A DNA stretch of 64,000 nt, from assembly GCF_005222835.1 (NCBI RefSeq), contig NZ_STGA01000028.1, forward strand, positions 194,022 through 258,021, given 5' to 3'. This DNA is from Rhizobium sp. FKY42 (GTDB lineage Bacteria > Pseudomonadota > Alphaproteobacteria > Rhizobiales > Rhizobiaceae). Positions 7,856 to 17,273 of this stretch are shown here, one piece after another (position 1 is the first letter of the stretch; each line of letters opens with the position of its first letter). The translations under genes and the position numbers were made by a program. The notes below the pieces were generated by a model, which was not told the origin of the DNA, ran no database searches, and worked only from the letters and a program-made list of their open reading frames with translations.

Positions 7856-8634
7856 TGTTCATGTTCTATCTCTCGAAGATCGTCTGGCTGGTCGCACAGC
7901 CGCTTTCGCTTGTGTTCCTGGCGATCCTGCTGGCACTGCTTCTCAGCCTCGCGGGATGGCGGAGATCCGGTTTCCTGTTTTCAAGCCTTGCTGCGCTTAT
8001 GCTGTTCGTGACGCTTTATACGACAACCGGCAATGTTCTTCTACAAAGGCTCGAGAACCAAGCGGTTCGCCCTCAACAGCATCCCGCCTCCGTTTCCTGT
8101 ATCATCATGCTGGGCGGCGCGATCGAAAACGACGTGATGGATGCACGCGGCGGCATCGAGTTCAATGCAGCCGCCGACCGTTATACGCAGACGGTGAACC
8201 TGGCTCTCAAATACCCGCACGCCAAGCTGATCGTTTCCGGCGGTGACGGTTCGTTCAGCGGTCGCTATGAGGGTGAAGCAAAGGCGACAGAAGGCTTCTT
8301 TGCGGATTTTGGGATCACGGCCGAGCGGCTGATCAAGGAGAATTCATCGCGCAACACTTTCGAGAACTCGGCCAATACAAAAGATGTGCTGAGCGCCAAT
8401 GGACTGGCTGATTGCCTGCTTGTGACATCGGCTTTCCACATGCCACGCGCCATGGCGCTCTTTGCCAAAATGGGGATCAGCGTCGTCCCTTACCCTGTCG
8501 ATTATCGCACGACGGGTAAGACAAGCCTCAGCTTCGATTTCACCCAACCTTCGCTGAATGCCCAGAACATGGCAACGGCGGTCCGGGAATGGCTGGCGAT
8601 TATCGCCTATCGGCTAGCCGGTCGAACAAAGTGA
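7855..8634 (+). CDS. YdcF/SanA family (DUF218) membrane-anchored protein
   Basis: A 259-residue protein with two N-terminal membrane helices (about residues 10-30 and 37-55) followed by a periplasmic or cytosolic DUF218 domain. The signatures are 'SCIIMLGGAIEND', 'AKLIVSGGDGS', 'LIKENSSRNTFENSANT' and 'LLVTSAFHMPRAM', typical of ElyC/SanA/YdcF proteins. Some relatives (ElyC, SanA) affect envelope integrity and lipid-carrier recycling; the exact activity is not settled. It overlaps DUF1275 by one base and ends immediately beside the convergent gene at 8635, with no spacer or terminator between them. Confidence 0.85.
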   Translation: MFMFYLSKIVWLVAQPLSLVFLAILLALLLSLAGWRRSGFLFSSLAALMLFVTLYTTTGNVLLQRLENQAVRPQQHPASVSCIIMLGGAIENDVMDARGGIEFNAAADRYTQTVNLALKYPHAKLIVSGGDGSFSGRYEGEAKATEGFFADFGITAERLIKENSSRNTFENSANTKDVLSANGLADCLLVTSAFHMPRAMALFAKMGISVVPYPVDYRTTGKTSLSFDFTQPSLNAQNMATAVREWLAIIAYRLAGRTK

Positions 8635-9120
8635 CTATTTCTTCGAGATCGTCACCATCTGCGCGCCACGGATCCGGACCGTCATTGCGCAATCGGGTTT
8701 TTCTGTGCGGTTGCAATACTTCGGGTGCATCTTGAATACGAACACCATGTTGCCGAACCGCTTGACGAAATCATAGCCATAAATCTGGGCGGTGGCGATC
8801 ATGAAGTAACCGCCTTCCTTGACCTGCAGATAGAAGTTATTGGGGCAGCCTTCCTCATTGCAGCCGATGCCCTTCTGGCCCTTGCAGGTCATTTCTCCAT
8901 GATTGACAACGGCGTCGATCAAACCATCATTATTGACGTCAAAGCGCTTGATGAAGCCATCGCCGAACAAAACGCCGGGGCATTCCTTGCGATAGTGATC
9001 CTTCTCGTAGATCTCGGGATCGCTTAACAACTGCTGCTGCGCAATGGCAAGCGAAGGCACGAATGCCATGAAGATGACGAGCGATGACATCAAGAAAAGA
9101 ATGCTGCAGCTTTTTAACAC
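8635..9120 (-). CDS. secreted protein with a calcium-loop-like motif
   Basis: A 161-residue protein with a clear signal peptide (hydrophobic residues about 7-27, cleavage near 'LAIAQQQ'). The mature part contains 'FDVNNDGLIDAVVNHG', which matches the D-x-[DN]-x-[DN]-G spacing of EF-hand or dockerin-type calcium loops, and six cysteines (in ECPG, MTCKG, IGCNEEGC, KYCNR and PDCAM) that could form disulfides in the periplasm. I recognise no named family. It converges with the YdcF-like gene with zero spacing and is probably monocistronic. Confidence 0.7.
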   Translation of the reverse strand: MLKSCSILFLMSSLVIFMAFVPSLAIAQQQLLSDPEIYEKDHYRKECPGVLFGDGFIKRFDVNNDGLIDAVVNHGEMTCKGQKGIGCNEEGCPNNFYLQVKEGGYFMIATAQIYGYDFVKRFGNMVFVFKMHPKYCNRTEKPDCAMTVRIRGAQMVTISKK

Positions 9121-9249
9121 GATCGACTTCCCCGATGCTTTCTCACGGCATACAAACCTGCCGGGACGGCGGCATCAAAATCAGATGCCGCGCATATAAT
9201 CGCGCCGTACTTGTGCGACGCTTGCGAACACTGAAGGGAACGGCCTGCC

Positions 9250-9906
9250 ATGGCTATGCTTGGATTGCTGGATTACGCAGGTGTCGCCCTTTTTGCTGCA
9301 ACGGGCGCGCTCGCAGCATCACGCAAGCAGTTGGATCTCATTGGTTTTCTGTTCTTCTCGGCTGCAACGGGGGTAGGCGGCGGCACTCTGCGTGATCTCG
9401 TGCTCGGCAAGCCCGTATTCTGGGTCGCGGACCCGACCTATCTGCTCATCTGCGTCGCGGTCGGGATCATCGTGTTTCTCACAGCGCACATGATCGAATG
9501 GCGCTACCAGCTGCTGATATGGCTGGATGCGATCGGTCTCTCGGCCTACAGCGTCATGGGCGCGGCCAAGGGTCTCGCGACCACCGGTTCGCCAACCATC
9601 GCCATCGTTACGGGCACGATGACTGCCACGTTCGGCGGCATTCTGCGCGATCTGATTGCCAACGAGCCGTCAATTCTGCTGCGCCCTGAAATCTACGTGA
9701 CTGCTGCTCTCGCTGGCGCCAGCGCCTTCACAGCTGCACAACTGCTGGAGCTGCCACTTGTCGCGAGTTCCGCGGCAGGCATCTTCATCGCTTTTGCGCT
9801 TCGCGGAGGTGCGCTGTACTTCGGATGGACGCTGCCGCGCTATCGCCCGCGTCCAGGCCGGCCCGCAGACGAGGCCCTGAAGACGAAAAACAAACGGCAG
9901 AGATAA
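9250..9906 (+). CDS. TRIC-family (UPF0126) cation channel
   Basis: A 218-residue membrane protein made of two copies of the UPF0126/YicG repeat, with about seven helices. Each repeat has the Gly-rich 'GGGTLRDL' or 'FGGILRDL' motif (residues about 41-50 and 131-140) that lines the pore in prokaryotic trimeric intracellular cation (TRIC) channels. It probably forms a homotrimeric K+-conducting channel in the inner membrane. The C-terminal tail is basic (RYRPRPGRPADEALK). It converges with irr: the two stop codons are directly adjacent (9904-9906 and 9907-9909). Confidence 0.85.
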   Translation: MAMLGLLDYAGVALFAATGALAASRKQLDLIGFLFFSAATGVGGGTLRDLVLGKPVFWVADPTYLLICVAVGIIVFLTAHMIEWRYQLLIWLDAIGLSAYSVMGAAKGLATTGSPTIAIVTGTMTATFGGILRDLIANEPSILLRPEIYVTAALAGASAFTAAQLLELPLVASSAAGIFIAFALRGGALYFGWTLPRYRPRPGRPADEALKTKNKRQR

Positions 9907-10323
9907 TCAGGATTTCTTTTCGCGCAGGCGGATGATCACATCCACATGGGCGATTTCCATTCCCTCGGGAGCTTCGGGAAGATTACCGATTTCGATATTA
10001 CTGACGGGAATATCCAGCACCTCATTGCGTCCCTCGACGAAGAAGTGATGGTGATCGGACACATTCGTGTCGAAATAGGTTTTCGCGCTCTCAACGGCCA
10101 GTACGCGAATCAGTCCGGCTTCCGTAAACTGGTGAAGCGTATTGTAGACGGTCGCCAGCGACACCGGCACGCCTGCCTGGGAGGCCTCCTCGTGCAGTTC
10201 TTCGACCGTCAGATGACGATCGCCTTTGGCGAACAGGAGATCGGCCAGCGCAACGCGCTGACGCGTCGGGCGCAAGCCGCACGCGCGAAGTCTTGTTTCC
10301 ACTTGAACTGTGGCGTCCGCCAT
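9907..10323 (-). CDS. irr: iron response regulator Irr (Fur family)
   Basis: A 138-residue Fur-family repressor/activator that in rhizobia controls iron and heme genes and is inactivated by heme. The winged helix (residues about 10-75) shows 'LRPTRQRVALADLLF' and 'VSLATVYNTLHQFTEAGLI'. The 'DHHHFF' triple histidine (residues 91-93) is the heme-binding hallmark that separates Irr from Fur and Zur. The N-terminal GCPWHD-type heme motif of Bradyrhizobium Irr is absent, as usual in Rhizobiaceae. It is divergent from fabA, with 289 bases between them; this irr-fab arrangement is conserved in rhizobia. Confidence 0.95.
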   Translation of the reverse strand: MADATVQVETRLRACGLRPTRQRVALADLLFAKGDRHLTVEELHEEASQAGVPVSLATVYNTLHQFTEAGLIRVLAVESAKTYFDTNVSDHHHFFVEGRNEVLDIPVSNIEIGNLPEAPEGMEIAHVDVIIRLREKKS

Positions 10324-10612
10324 TCGTTGCCTTGCTCCATCAAGACCAATGTACTCAAGTTTTTGATATAACTTTTGCGGCGGTTACTTTCAATAGCGAC
10401 GATTCGAGCATCTGTCGGTCCCAATTGGTCGAAATGCGAAAAATGCGCTTAAAGCCTCTGGTTTGCGGGTGCCGCTTCCTATATGCCGACCACCAAGATG
10501 GCGCGAAAAGCTTCTGCTTATCCGCAGGAGACCCAACCCTCGCGCTTCATTTTCCAGCGGTCTTGCTTTAAACACGCTGTGGACCAAAGACGAGGGGGAA
10601 CGGAAAGACCTC

Positions 10613-11128
10613 ATGAGCAGCAGACAATCCAGCTACACATACGAAGAACTGATCGAGTGCGCCCACGGCAGACTGTTTGGGCCAGGCAATGCGCAATTGC
10701 CGCTGCCGCCCATGCTGATGGTTCACCGCATCACGGAAATTTCCGAAACTGGCGGCGCCTTCGACAAGGGCTTTCTGCGCGCCGAGTTCGATGTGCGGCC
10801 GGACGACTGGTATTTTCCGTGCCATTTCGAAGGCAATCCGATCATGCCAGGATGCCTCGGCCTTGACGGGATGTGGCAGCTGACAGGCTTTTTCCTTGGC
10901 TGGCTGGGTGAAGAAGGCCGCGGAATGGCTCTCTCAACTGGCGAAGTCAAGTTCAAGGGCATGGTTCGCCCGCATACAAAACTCCTGGAATACGGCATCG
11001 ACTTCAAGCGTGTCATGCGTGGGCGCCTCGTTCTTGGCACCGCCGATGGCTGGCTGAAGGCCGATGGCGAGACGATCTATCAGGCGACCGACCTGCGCGT
11101 TGGGCTTTCCAAGGACAAGGCGGCCTGA
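10613..11128 (+). CDS. fabA: 3-hydroxydecanoyl-ACP dehydratase/isomerase
   Basis: A 171-residue cytosolic hot-dog-fold enzyme that dehydrates 3-hydroxydecanoyl-ACP and isomerises the trans-2 to the cis-3 double bond, which starts unsaturated fatty acid synthesis. The catalytic His71 ('[19 protein letters not shown]') and Asp85 are present. The start at 10613 (MSSRQ) gives the family length; the frame is open 50 codons upstream but that part is not FabA-like. It heads fabA-fabB-fabI, with gaps of 70 and 4 bases. The 289 bases upstream, shared with divergent irr, contain no other gene and must hold both promoters. Confidence 0.95.
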   Translation: MSSRQSSYTYEELIECAHGRLFGPGNAQLPLPPMLMVHRITEISETGGAFDKGFLRAEFDVRPDDWYFPCHFEGNPIMPGCLGLDGMWQLTGFFLGWLGEEGRGMALSTGEVKFKGMVRPHTKLLEYGIDFKRVMRGRLVLGTADGWLKADGETIYQATDLRVGLSKDKAA

Positions 11129-11198
11129 TTGCAGGCCAGTGCCAGGAAGCCGGCGATGTCGGCTTTCTCTTTTCAACGACTTCAAAAGGTTCATTGTC

Positions 11199-12422
11199 AT
11201 GCGACGGGTAGTTGTCACGGGTTTGGGTGTCGTTTCTTCGATCGGCAATAATGCCGATGAGGTGGCCGCCTCGCTTCGCGATGCCAAATCCGGCATCACC
11301 TTCTCCAGCGACTTTGCCGAACACGGCTTCAAGTGCCAGGTCTGGGGTAAGCCAACTCTTGATCCAGCCGAGCTGGTGGATCGGCGCGCCATGCGCTTTC
11401 TCTCCCAGGGTGGCGCGTGGAACCATGTTGCCATGAAGCAGGCCATTGCCGATGCCGGACTGGAAGAGGCCGATTATGCGCAGAACGAGCGCGTGGGCAT
11501 CATCATGGGCTCCGGTGGTCCTTCAACCCGCCAGATCGTTGAAGCAGCTGACATCGTACGGCAGAACAACAGCCCTAAGCGCATCGGCCCGTTTGCCGTG
11601 CCGAAGGCCATGTCTTCCACCGCTTCTGCAACACTTGCCACCTGGTTCAAGCTGCACGGCGTCAACTACTCCATCTCCTCTGCCTGCTCCACCTCGGCGC
11701 ACTGCATCGGCAATGCCGTTGAAATGATCCAGTGGGGCAAGCAGGACATGATGTTCGCGGGCGGCCACGAGGATCTGGACTGGACGATGTCCGACCTCTT
11801 CGACGCCATGGGCGCGATGTCCACAAAGTACAACGATAGCGCCGCGGTCGCTTCGCGCGCCTATGATGCCAACCGAGACGGCTTTGTCATCGCTGGTGGC
11901 GCGGGCGTTCTGGTTCTGGAAGAGCTGGAGCGTGCCAAGGCGCGTGGCACGAAGATCTACGCCGAAGTGGTCGGCTATGGCGCGACATCCGACGGCTACG
12001 ACATGGTCGCCCCCTCCGGCGAAGGTGCAATCCGCTGCATGCGGCAGGCGCTCTCTACAGTTAAGGGCGAGGTCGATTACATCAATACCCATGGCACCTC
12101 GACGCCGGTTGGCGATGCCAAGGAAATGGGCGCCATTCGCGAAGTGTTCGGCTCCAAGATCCCGCATATCCAGTCCACCAAGTCCCTGACCGGCCATTCG
12201 CTGGGGGCAGCAGGCGTTCAGGAATCGATCTATTCGCTTCTGATGATGCAGGCTGGCTTCATCGGCGAAAGCGCGCATATCGAGGAGATCGATCCGGAGT
12301 TTGCCGACATGCCAGTCGTCCGTGAGCGGATCGACAATGCGAAGTTCGACATTGCCCTCTCCAACTCCTTCGGGTTCGGCGGCACCAACGCCACGCTCGT
12401 CTTCCAGCGTTATAACGGATAA
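11199..12422 (+). CDS. fabB: beta-ketoacyl-ACP synthase I
   Basis: A 407-residue thiolase-fold condensing enzyme that elongates acyl-ACPs and, with FabA, diverts cis-3-decenoyl-ACP into unsaturated fatty acids. The catalytic triad is visible: Cys163 in '[12 protein letters not shown]', His in '[11 protein letters not shown]' and His in '[12 protein letters not shown]'. The start is the ATG at 11199 ([14 protein letters not shown]), the canonical KAS N-terminus; an open frame further upstream overlaps fabA and is not homologous. It lies 70 bases after fabA and 4 bases before fabI. Confidence 0.95.
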   Translation: MRRVVVTGLGVVSSIGNNADEVAASLRDAKSGITFSSDFAEHGFKCQVWGKPTLDPAELVDRRAMRFLSQGGAWNHVAMKQAIADAGLEEADYAQNERVGIIMGSGGPSTRQIVEAADIVRQNNSPKRIGPFAVPKAMSSTASATLATWFKLHGVNYSISSACSTSAHCIGNAVEMIQWGKQDMMFAGGHEDLDWTMSDLFDAMGAMSTKYNDSAAVASRAYDANRDGFVIAGGAGVLVLEELERAKARGTKIYAEVVGYGATSDGYDMVAPSGEGAIRCMRQALSTVKGEVDYINTHGTSTPVGDAKEMGAIREVFGSKIPHIQSTKSLTGHSLGAAGVQESIYSLLMMQAGFIGESAHIEEIDPEFADMPVVRERIDNAKFDIALSNSFGFGGTNATLVFQRYNG

Positions 12423-12426
12423 TCCC

Positions 12427-13233
12427 ATGAGCGGTATCATGCAGGGTAAGCGCGGGCTCATCATGGGCGTCGCCAACAATCACTCGATCGCCTGGGGCAT
12501 CGCCAAGGCGGTTGCGGCACAGGGGGCGGAACTGGCATTCACCTTTCAGGGTGATGCACTTGGCCGCCGCGTCAAACCATTGGCCGCAGAGGTCAACTCG
12601 GACTTTGTCTTGCCATGCGATGTCGAGGATCTGGCATCTGTTGATGCAACATTCGATGCCATCAAGGAGCGTTGGGGCAAGCTGGACTTCATCGTCCACG
12701 CGATCGGCTTCTCCGACAAGAACGAACTGAAGGGTCTTTACGCGGACACGACGCGCGACAACTTCAGCCGCACCATGGTCATCTCCTGTTTCTCCTTCAC
12801 GGAAATCGCCAAGCGCGCCGCAGAACTGATGACAGACGATGGCGCGATGCTGACACTGACCTATGGCGGCTCGGTGCGCGTCATTCCGAACTACAATGTT
12901 ATGGGTGTTGCGAAGGCAGCCTTGGAAGCCTCTGTGCGCTATCTGGCAGCGGACTATGGCCCGAAAGGAATTCGCGTCAATGCGATCTCTGCCGGTCCTG
13001 TACGCACGCTGGCGGGTGCAGGCATTTCCGATGCACGCGCCATCTACTCGTGGAACCAGAAGAATTCGCCGCTGCGCCGTACTGCGACAATTGAGGATAT
13101 CGGCGGTTCCGCCCTCTACCTTCTGTCAGATCTCTCGCGCGGCGTGACAGGCGAAATCCACTATGTGGATGCCGGCTATAACATCACCTCGCTGCCTAAC
13201 CTTGACCGGTTGCGTAACGCAGACGCCGAGTAA
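12427..13233 (+). CDS. fabI: enoyl-ACP reductase FabI
   Basis: A 268-residue NADH-dependent reductase that completes each fatty acid elongation cycle, and the usual target of triclosan in this family. It is a divergent short-chain dehydrogenase: 'GLIMGVANNHSIAWGIA' is the FabI nucleotide-binding motif, 'AIGFSDKNELKG' the substrate loop, and 'YNVMGVAKAALEA' holds the Tyr-x6-Lys catalytic pair. The start ATG (12427) is four bases after the fabB stop. Rhizobia often carry a second fabI elsewhere, so this may be one of two. A strong terminator follows. Confidence 0.95.
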   Translation: MSGIMQGKRGLIMGVANNHSIAWGIAKAVAAQGAELAFTFQGDALGRRVKPLAAEVNSDFVLPCDVEDLASVDATFDAIKERWGKLDFIVHAIGFSDKNELKGLYADTTRDNFSRTMVISCFSFTEIAKRAAELMTDDGAMLTLTYGGSVRVIPNYNVMGVAKAALEASVRYLAADYGPKGIRVNAISAGPVRTLAGAGISDARAIYSWNQKNSPLRRTATIEDIGGSALYLLSDLSRGVTGEIHYVDAGYNITSLPNLDRLRNADAE

Positions 13234-13254
13234 GCTGGTAGAACTCACTACGCT

Positions 13255-13292
13255 AAAGGCCCCCGAACCGTCCGATCCGGGGGCCTTTTTTT
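13255..13292 (+). terminator. terminator of fabA-fabB-fabI
   Basis: A GGCCCCCG/CGGGGGCC stem (13258-13265 and 13278-13285) followed by seven T residues, 22 bases after the fabI stop. The AAA before the stem would give a weak terminator in the other direction as well. Confidence 0.9.
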
Positions 13293-13309
13293 CGTGTCTT
13301 ACATCCTGC

Positions 13310-14326
13310 TTACTTGCGCGCCTGAAGCACCTTGAAGCGGGCGTTGCGGCAGACTTCGCTGCTTTCCTTGAATTCTGCCTTAAGGACTGGCTCATAGGGG
13401 AGACCGCGGTTGGCTACCATCAGCAACTGACCGCCGATGCGCAAGGCGCTAGATGCTGCCTTGATGAAAGTCTGGCCGATGGCTGGATCGGCCGCATGGC
13501 CCTCATGAAATGGCGGGTTCATGATCACGAGATCGTACTTCTCCTTGATCGGCTCAGCCACCAGATCCTGCCAGAAAAAGCGGGTCGCGAGATCCGGGCA
13601 GTTGCGGGCAAGGTTCTTTCTGGCGAATTCCAGCGCGCGGTGATCGGCCTCGAACAGATCGATGCGGTTGGTCCGCGGTGAAGCTTCTTTGAGCATCACT
13701 GAGAGATAGCCCCATCCAGCGCCGAGATCAGCCGCGTTTCCGTCGAAATCACGCGGCAGGCGGCTGGCGAGCAGCTCCGAGCCCGGATCGACATGGTCGT
13801 GTGAGAAGGTTCCCGGCACGGCTTCAAACCGACCATCGACGAGTTGAGCCGACTTGGAGAGCTTGACCACCGCTGTGGTGACATCCGCCGGGCGTGTGAA
13901 CCAGACAACAACGCCGTGATACTTGGGCATGTGCTCAACATCGAAGCCAAGATTGGCGAGCTGCTTGCGAAGCGGCTGGATGCCGTCTTCCTTGGCGCCG
14001 GCCAGAACAATGACACCACCTTCACGCACACGCGTCAGGGCTTCGGCTACGTTGTTCTCGTTCTCGCCCTTGTGCTTGCTGCACAGGATGAGAGCGCCAT
14101 CGAAGCCTTCACCTTCCACTTCCGGCGCCACATGTGCGCCGGTGGCACTCAAAGGGCGGAAAAGCGGGCGAAGCGGCTGAATGTTCAGGATCTCAGCCTT
14201 GAAGTCCTCGGGCAAGCGAGGTGCCACTTCTGCGGCAAGAAAGAGGAAACGGCTGCCCTCGCCCGGCGCGTCCAGCGTGCCGATAGCGAAGGGATGGAAA
14301 AGGGTCTTTGCGGCGTCGCGGATCAT
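13310..14326 (-). CDS. RsmC-like class I methyltransferase
   Basis: A 338-residue SAM-dependent methyltransferase of the RsmC/RlmG type, which methylates a guanine N2 in rRNA (RsmC: G1207 of 16S). The C-terminal domain has the SAM loop 'AADLGAGWGYLSVML', an acidic motif 'IDLFEADHRAL', and the catalytic 'DLVIMNPPFHEG' (NPPF) that marks N-methylation of an exocyclic amine. The N-terminal half is the degenerate substrate-binding domain of this family. The ATG at 14326 is taken as the start; a TTG at 14353 falls inside the terminator hairpin that follows pnp. The exact rRNA target is not proven by the sequence. Confidence 0.8.
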   Translation of the reverse strand: MIRDAAKTLFHPFAIGTLDAPGEGSRFLFLAAEVAPRLPEDFKAEILNIQPLRPLFRPLSATGAHVAPEVEGEGFDGALILCSKHKGENENNVAEALTRVREGGVIVLAGAKEDGIQPLRKQLANLGFDVEHMPKYHGVVVWFTRPADVTTAVVKLSKSAQLVDGRFEAVPGTFSHDHVDPGSELLASRLPRDFDGNAADLGAGWGYLSVMLKEASPRTNRIDLFEADHRALEFARKNLARNCPDLATRFFWQDLVAEPIKEKYDLVIMNPPFHEGHAADPAIGQTFIKAASSALRIGGQLLMVANRGLPYEPVLKAEFKESSEVCRNARFKVLQARK

Positions 14327-14351
14327 GATGGGTTCCGGGTCTTTGGATAGC

Positions 14352-14379
14352 AAAAGGGCGCGGAAACGATCCCGCGCCC
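14352..14379 (-). terminator. probable terminator of pnp
   Basis: Minus-strand stem GGGCGCGG/CCGCGCCC with an 8-base loop followed by TTTT, 24 bases after the pnp stop. It lies immediately upstream of the RsmC-like gene, whose possible TTG start falls within it. Confidence 0.75.
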
Positions 14380-14403
14380 CAGGAATGGTCTCACGAAGAA
14401 ACC

Positions 14404-16539
14404 TTATTCAGCGGCAGCGTCGCCTTCAGACTTCTTGATTTCCTGGCCGGTTGCCTGATCGACAACCTTCATGGACAGGCGAACCTTGCCACGCTCATCG
14501 AAGCCCATCAGCTTGACCCAGACCTTGTCGCCTTCCTTGACGACGTCCGAGGTCTTGGCAACGCGCTCGGAAGCAAGCTGCGAGATGTGGACGAGGCCGT
14601 CGCGTGCGCCGAAGAAGTTGACGAATGCGCCAAAGTCCGCCGTCTTGACGACGGTGCCTTCGTAGATGGCGCCAACTTCCGGCTCTGCCACGATGGAGTG
14701 AATCCACTTGCGGGCTGCTTCGATTTCCTTGCCGGAAGCAGAAGCAATCTTGACCGTACCGTCGTCCTCGATGTTGATCTTGGCGCCGGTCTTCTCGACG
14801 ATTTCGCGGATGACCTTGCCGCCCGAACCGATGACTTCACGGATCTTGTCGACCGGGATGTTCATGACTTCGATGCGCGGCGCAAATTCGCCGAGCTGAC
14901 CACGGCTCTCGGTAATGGCCTTCGCCATTTCGCCGAGAATGTGGTTACGGCCACCCTTGGCCTGATTCAGAGCGACCTTCATGATCTCTTCGGTGATACC
15001 GGCGATCTTGATGTCCATCTGCAGCGAGGTAATGCCAGCTTCGGTACCGGCAACCTTGAAGTCCATGTCGCCGAGGTGATCTTCGTCACCCAGAATGTCG
15101 GAGAGAACCGCGAAGCGCTCACCTTCAAGGATCAGGCCCATGGCGATACCGGCAACCGGCTTGGCCAATGGAACGCCTGCATCCATCAGTGCGAGCGAGG
15201 TACCGCAAACAGTTGCCATGGAGGACGAACCGTTGGACTCGGTGATTTCAGAGACAACGCGCAGCGTATAGGGGAACTGCTCCGGGCTCGGCAGCATCGG
15301 ATGAATGGCGCGCCATGCGAGCTTGCCATGACCGATTTCGCGACGGCCCGGGGAGCCCATGCGGCCGGTTTCGCCAACAGAATAGGGCGGGAAGTTGTAA
15401 TGGAGCATGAACTGCTCCTTGTACATGCCCGTCAGGCTGTCGACGTACTGCTCGTCTTCGCCCGTGCCGAGCGTTGCAACAACCAGCGCCTGCGTTTCAC
15501 CGCGGGTGAAGAGAGCGGAGCCGTGTGTGCGCGGCAGGATACCGACTTCCGAGATGATCGGACGAACGGTTTCGAGGTCGCGACCGTCGATGCGGCTCTT
15601 GGTGTCGAGGATGTTCCAGCGAACGATCTTTGCCTGCAGGTGTTTGAACACAGCTGCGACAACTTCAGGCGCATACTTGGCTTCCCCTTCGGCAGGCAGG
15701 AAGTGTGCCTTGACCTTTGCCTTGACGGCATCGACGGCCGCATAACGGTCTGCCTTCTGGGTGATCTTGTAGGCGTCGCGCAGTTCGGCTTCGGCAAGCT
15801 TCAGCATTTCGGCTTCGAGTTCGGAATGATCTTCCGGTTCGAATTCACGCGGCTCCTTGGCAGCCACTTCAGCCAGCTTGATGATGGCGTCGATGACCGG
15901 CTGGAAACCCTTGTGGCCGAACATGACGGCGCCAAGCATGACTTCTTCGTTGAGTTCCTTGGCTTCGGACTCAACCATCAGAACCGCGTCGGATGTACCG
16001 GCGACAACGAGGTCGAGTGTCGACTCGTCCATCTCGTCGAGATGCGGGTTCAGGACGTATTCGCCGTTGATGTAGCCAACGCGTGCGCCGCCAACCGGGC
16101 CCATGAACGGAACGCCAGAGAGCGTCAGGGCCGCAGAGGTTGCAACCATGGACAGGATGTCCGGATTGTTTTCCAAGTCATGCTGGATAACGGTTACGAC
16201 AACCTGCGTGTCGTTCTTGTAGCCTTCCGGGAAAAGCGGACGGATCGGACGGTCGATCAGGCGCGAAACCAGCGTTTCGTTTTCCGAAGGACGACCTTCA
16301 CGCTTGAAATAGCCACCCGGAATCTTGCCGGCAGCATAGGTCTTTTCCTGATAATTGACGGTCAGCGGAAAGAAGTCCTGGCCCGGCTTCGTCTCCTTGG
16401 CAGAGACCACAGTCGCCAAGACAACGGTTTCGCCGTAGGTGGCGATAACGGAACCATCAGCCTGACGAGCTACCTTGCCGGTTTCCAGTCGGAGCGTGCG
16501 GCCTGCCCACTCGATTTCGACAGCATGTGTGTTGAACAT
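14404..16539 (-). CDS. pnp: polynucleotide phosphorylase
   Basis: A 711-residue 3'-to-5' exoribonuclease that phosphorolyses RNA in the cytosol and takes part in mRNA and sRNA turnover. It has two RNase PH domains joined by an alpha-helical linker ('[12 protein letters not shown]'; '[14 protein letters not shown]'), then a KH domain ('[14 protein letters not shown]') and an S1 domain ('[15 protein letters not shown]'). Start is the ATG at 16539 ([13 protein letters not shown]); the open frame upstream is not homologous. It is the last gene of rbfA-truB-rpsO-pnp, 305 bases after rpsO, with several stem-loops in that gap. Confidence 0.97.
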   Translation of the reverse strand: MFNTHAVEIEWAGRTLRLETGKVARQADGSVIATYGETVVLATVVSAKETKPGQDFFPLTVNYQEKTYAAGKIPGGYFKREGRPSENETLVSRLIDRPIRPLFPEGYKNDTQVVVTVIQHDLENNPDILSMVATSAALTLSGVPFMGPVGGARVGYINGEYVLNPHLDEMDESTLDLVVAGTSDAVLMVESEAKELNEEVMLGAVMFGHKGFQPVIDAIIKLAEVAAKEPREFEPEDHSELEAEMLKLAEAELRDAYKITQKADRYAAVDAVKAKVKAHFLPAEGEAKYAPEVVAAVFKHLQAKIVRWNILDTKSRIDGRDLETVRPIISEVGILPRTHGSALFTRGETQALVVATLGTGEDEQYVDSLTGMYKEQFMLHYNFPPYSVGETGRMGSPGRREIGHGKLAWRAIHPMLPSPEQFPYTLRVVSEITESNGSSSMATVCGTSLALMDAGVPLAKPVAGIAMGLILEGERFAVLSDILGDEDHLGDMDFKVAGTEAGITSLQMDIKIAGITEEIMKVALNQAKGGRNHILGEMAKAITESRGQLGEFAPRIEVMNIPVDKIREVIGSGGKVIREIVEKTGAKINIEDDGTVKIASASGKEIEAARKWIHSIVAEPEVGAIYEGTVVKTADFGAFVNFFGARDGLVHISQLASERVAKTSDVVKEGDKVWVKLMGFDERGKVRLSMKVVDQATGQEIKKSEGDAAAE

Positions 16540-16760
16540 GATTTTCGGTCCTTCATGCGCGGCGGCCTTGCACCTCACCCGCCAAGGGGAGCATGCCGAA
16601 AGCCGCATTCAGCGCTTCGTGTGACGAGATCACGGGCAAGACAACAAGAGGCTTTCAATGAGCCAGACCACGTGTCTGGCGAAAGCATCCGGCAATCCTG
16701 CCCCATGACAGGTCATCGGTTAAGTTAGCAGGAACGGCGGATCCGGGCCTGCCAAGTCTG

Positions 16761-16835
16761 CCGCAATCCTTGCGGCCGTTTCCGGGTCTTGCGCCCGGAT
16801 GAAATGCGGCGAACGACCCTTTGGATCGTCCGCCG
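16761..16835 (-). promoter_or_regulatory. three consecutive stem-loops in the rpsO-pnp gap
   Basis: The 305-base gap has no gene. On the minus strand a 13-bp perfect hairpin (with two G-U pairs) and an AAA loop (16807-16835) begins ten bases after the rpsO stop; then a 5-bp CCGGG/CCCGG hairpin (16782-16798) and a 6-bp CCGCAA/TTGCGG hairpin (16761-16775) follow. None has a clear T-run. Known: in E. coli the pnp leader is cut by RNase III and PNPase then represses its own mRNA. Inference: these hairpins may serve as processing or stability elements here. Confidence 0.55.
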
Positions 16836-16844
16836 AATCTGGTC

Positions 16845-17114
16845 TTAGCGACGGATACCGAGGCTCGAGATGAGCTTCGTGTAACGGCCTTCGTCCTTCT
16901 TCTTCAAGTAGTCGAGCAGCGAACGGCGGCTCGAGACCATCTTGAGAAGGCCACGACGGGAGTGGTTGTCCTTCTTGTGGCCCTTGAAGTGCTCGGTGAG
17001 GTTGTTGATCCGCTCGGTCAGAATGGCAACCTGGATTTCCGGAGAACCGGTATCACCTTCAACGGTTGCATATTCCTTGATGAGGGCAGCCTTACGCTCT
17101 GCAGTGATCGACAT
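16845..17114 (-). CDS. rpsO: 30S ribosomal protein S15
   Basis: An 89-residue primary 16S rRNA-binding protein of the 30S platform. The whole sequence is canonical: '[16 protein letters not shown]', '[22 protein letters not shown]' split over helices 1-2, '[25 protein letters not shown]' and 'LGIRR' at the end. The start at 17114 (MSITAERK) is fixed by family alignment. The 159-base gap to truB is long enough for its own promoter. In other bacteria S15 represses its own mRNA; no specific pseudoknot was traced here. Confidence 0.98.
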   Translation of the reverse strand: MSITAERKAALIKEYATVEGDTGSPEIQVAILTERINNLTEHFKGHKKDNHSRRGLLKMVSSRRSLLDYLKKKDEGRYTKLISSLGIRR

Positions 17115-17273
17115 CGGACAATCCTTTCTGAATTTTAGGAATAAAGACACCAAAGGCCGGGATGTCGTCCAGCCTTGGCCGTGAACGCAAAGGGTACGCA
17201 AAGCGCACCCTAGCTGGCCGTGGCTATAAACCATTCGGCCATTGATGGGAAGAGCTATGTTCTTCGCCGCAAA

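Noticed and set aside
14587-16728. Long plus-strand open frame (713 codons) opposite pnp
   Set aside because: It is antisense to a fully conserved pnp gene and has the typical codon pattern of a mirror frame in GC-rich DNA; its translation shows no domain.
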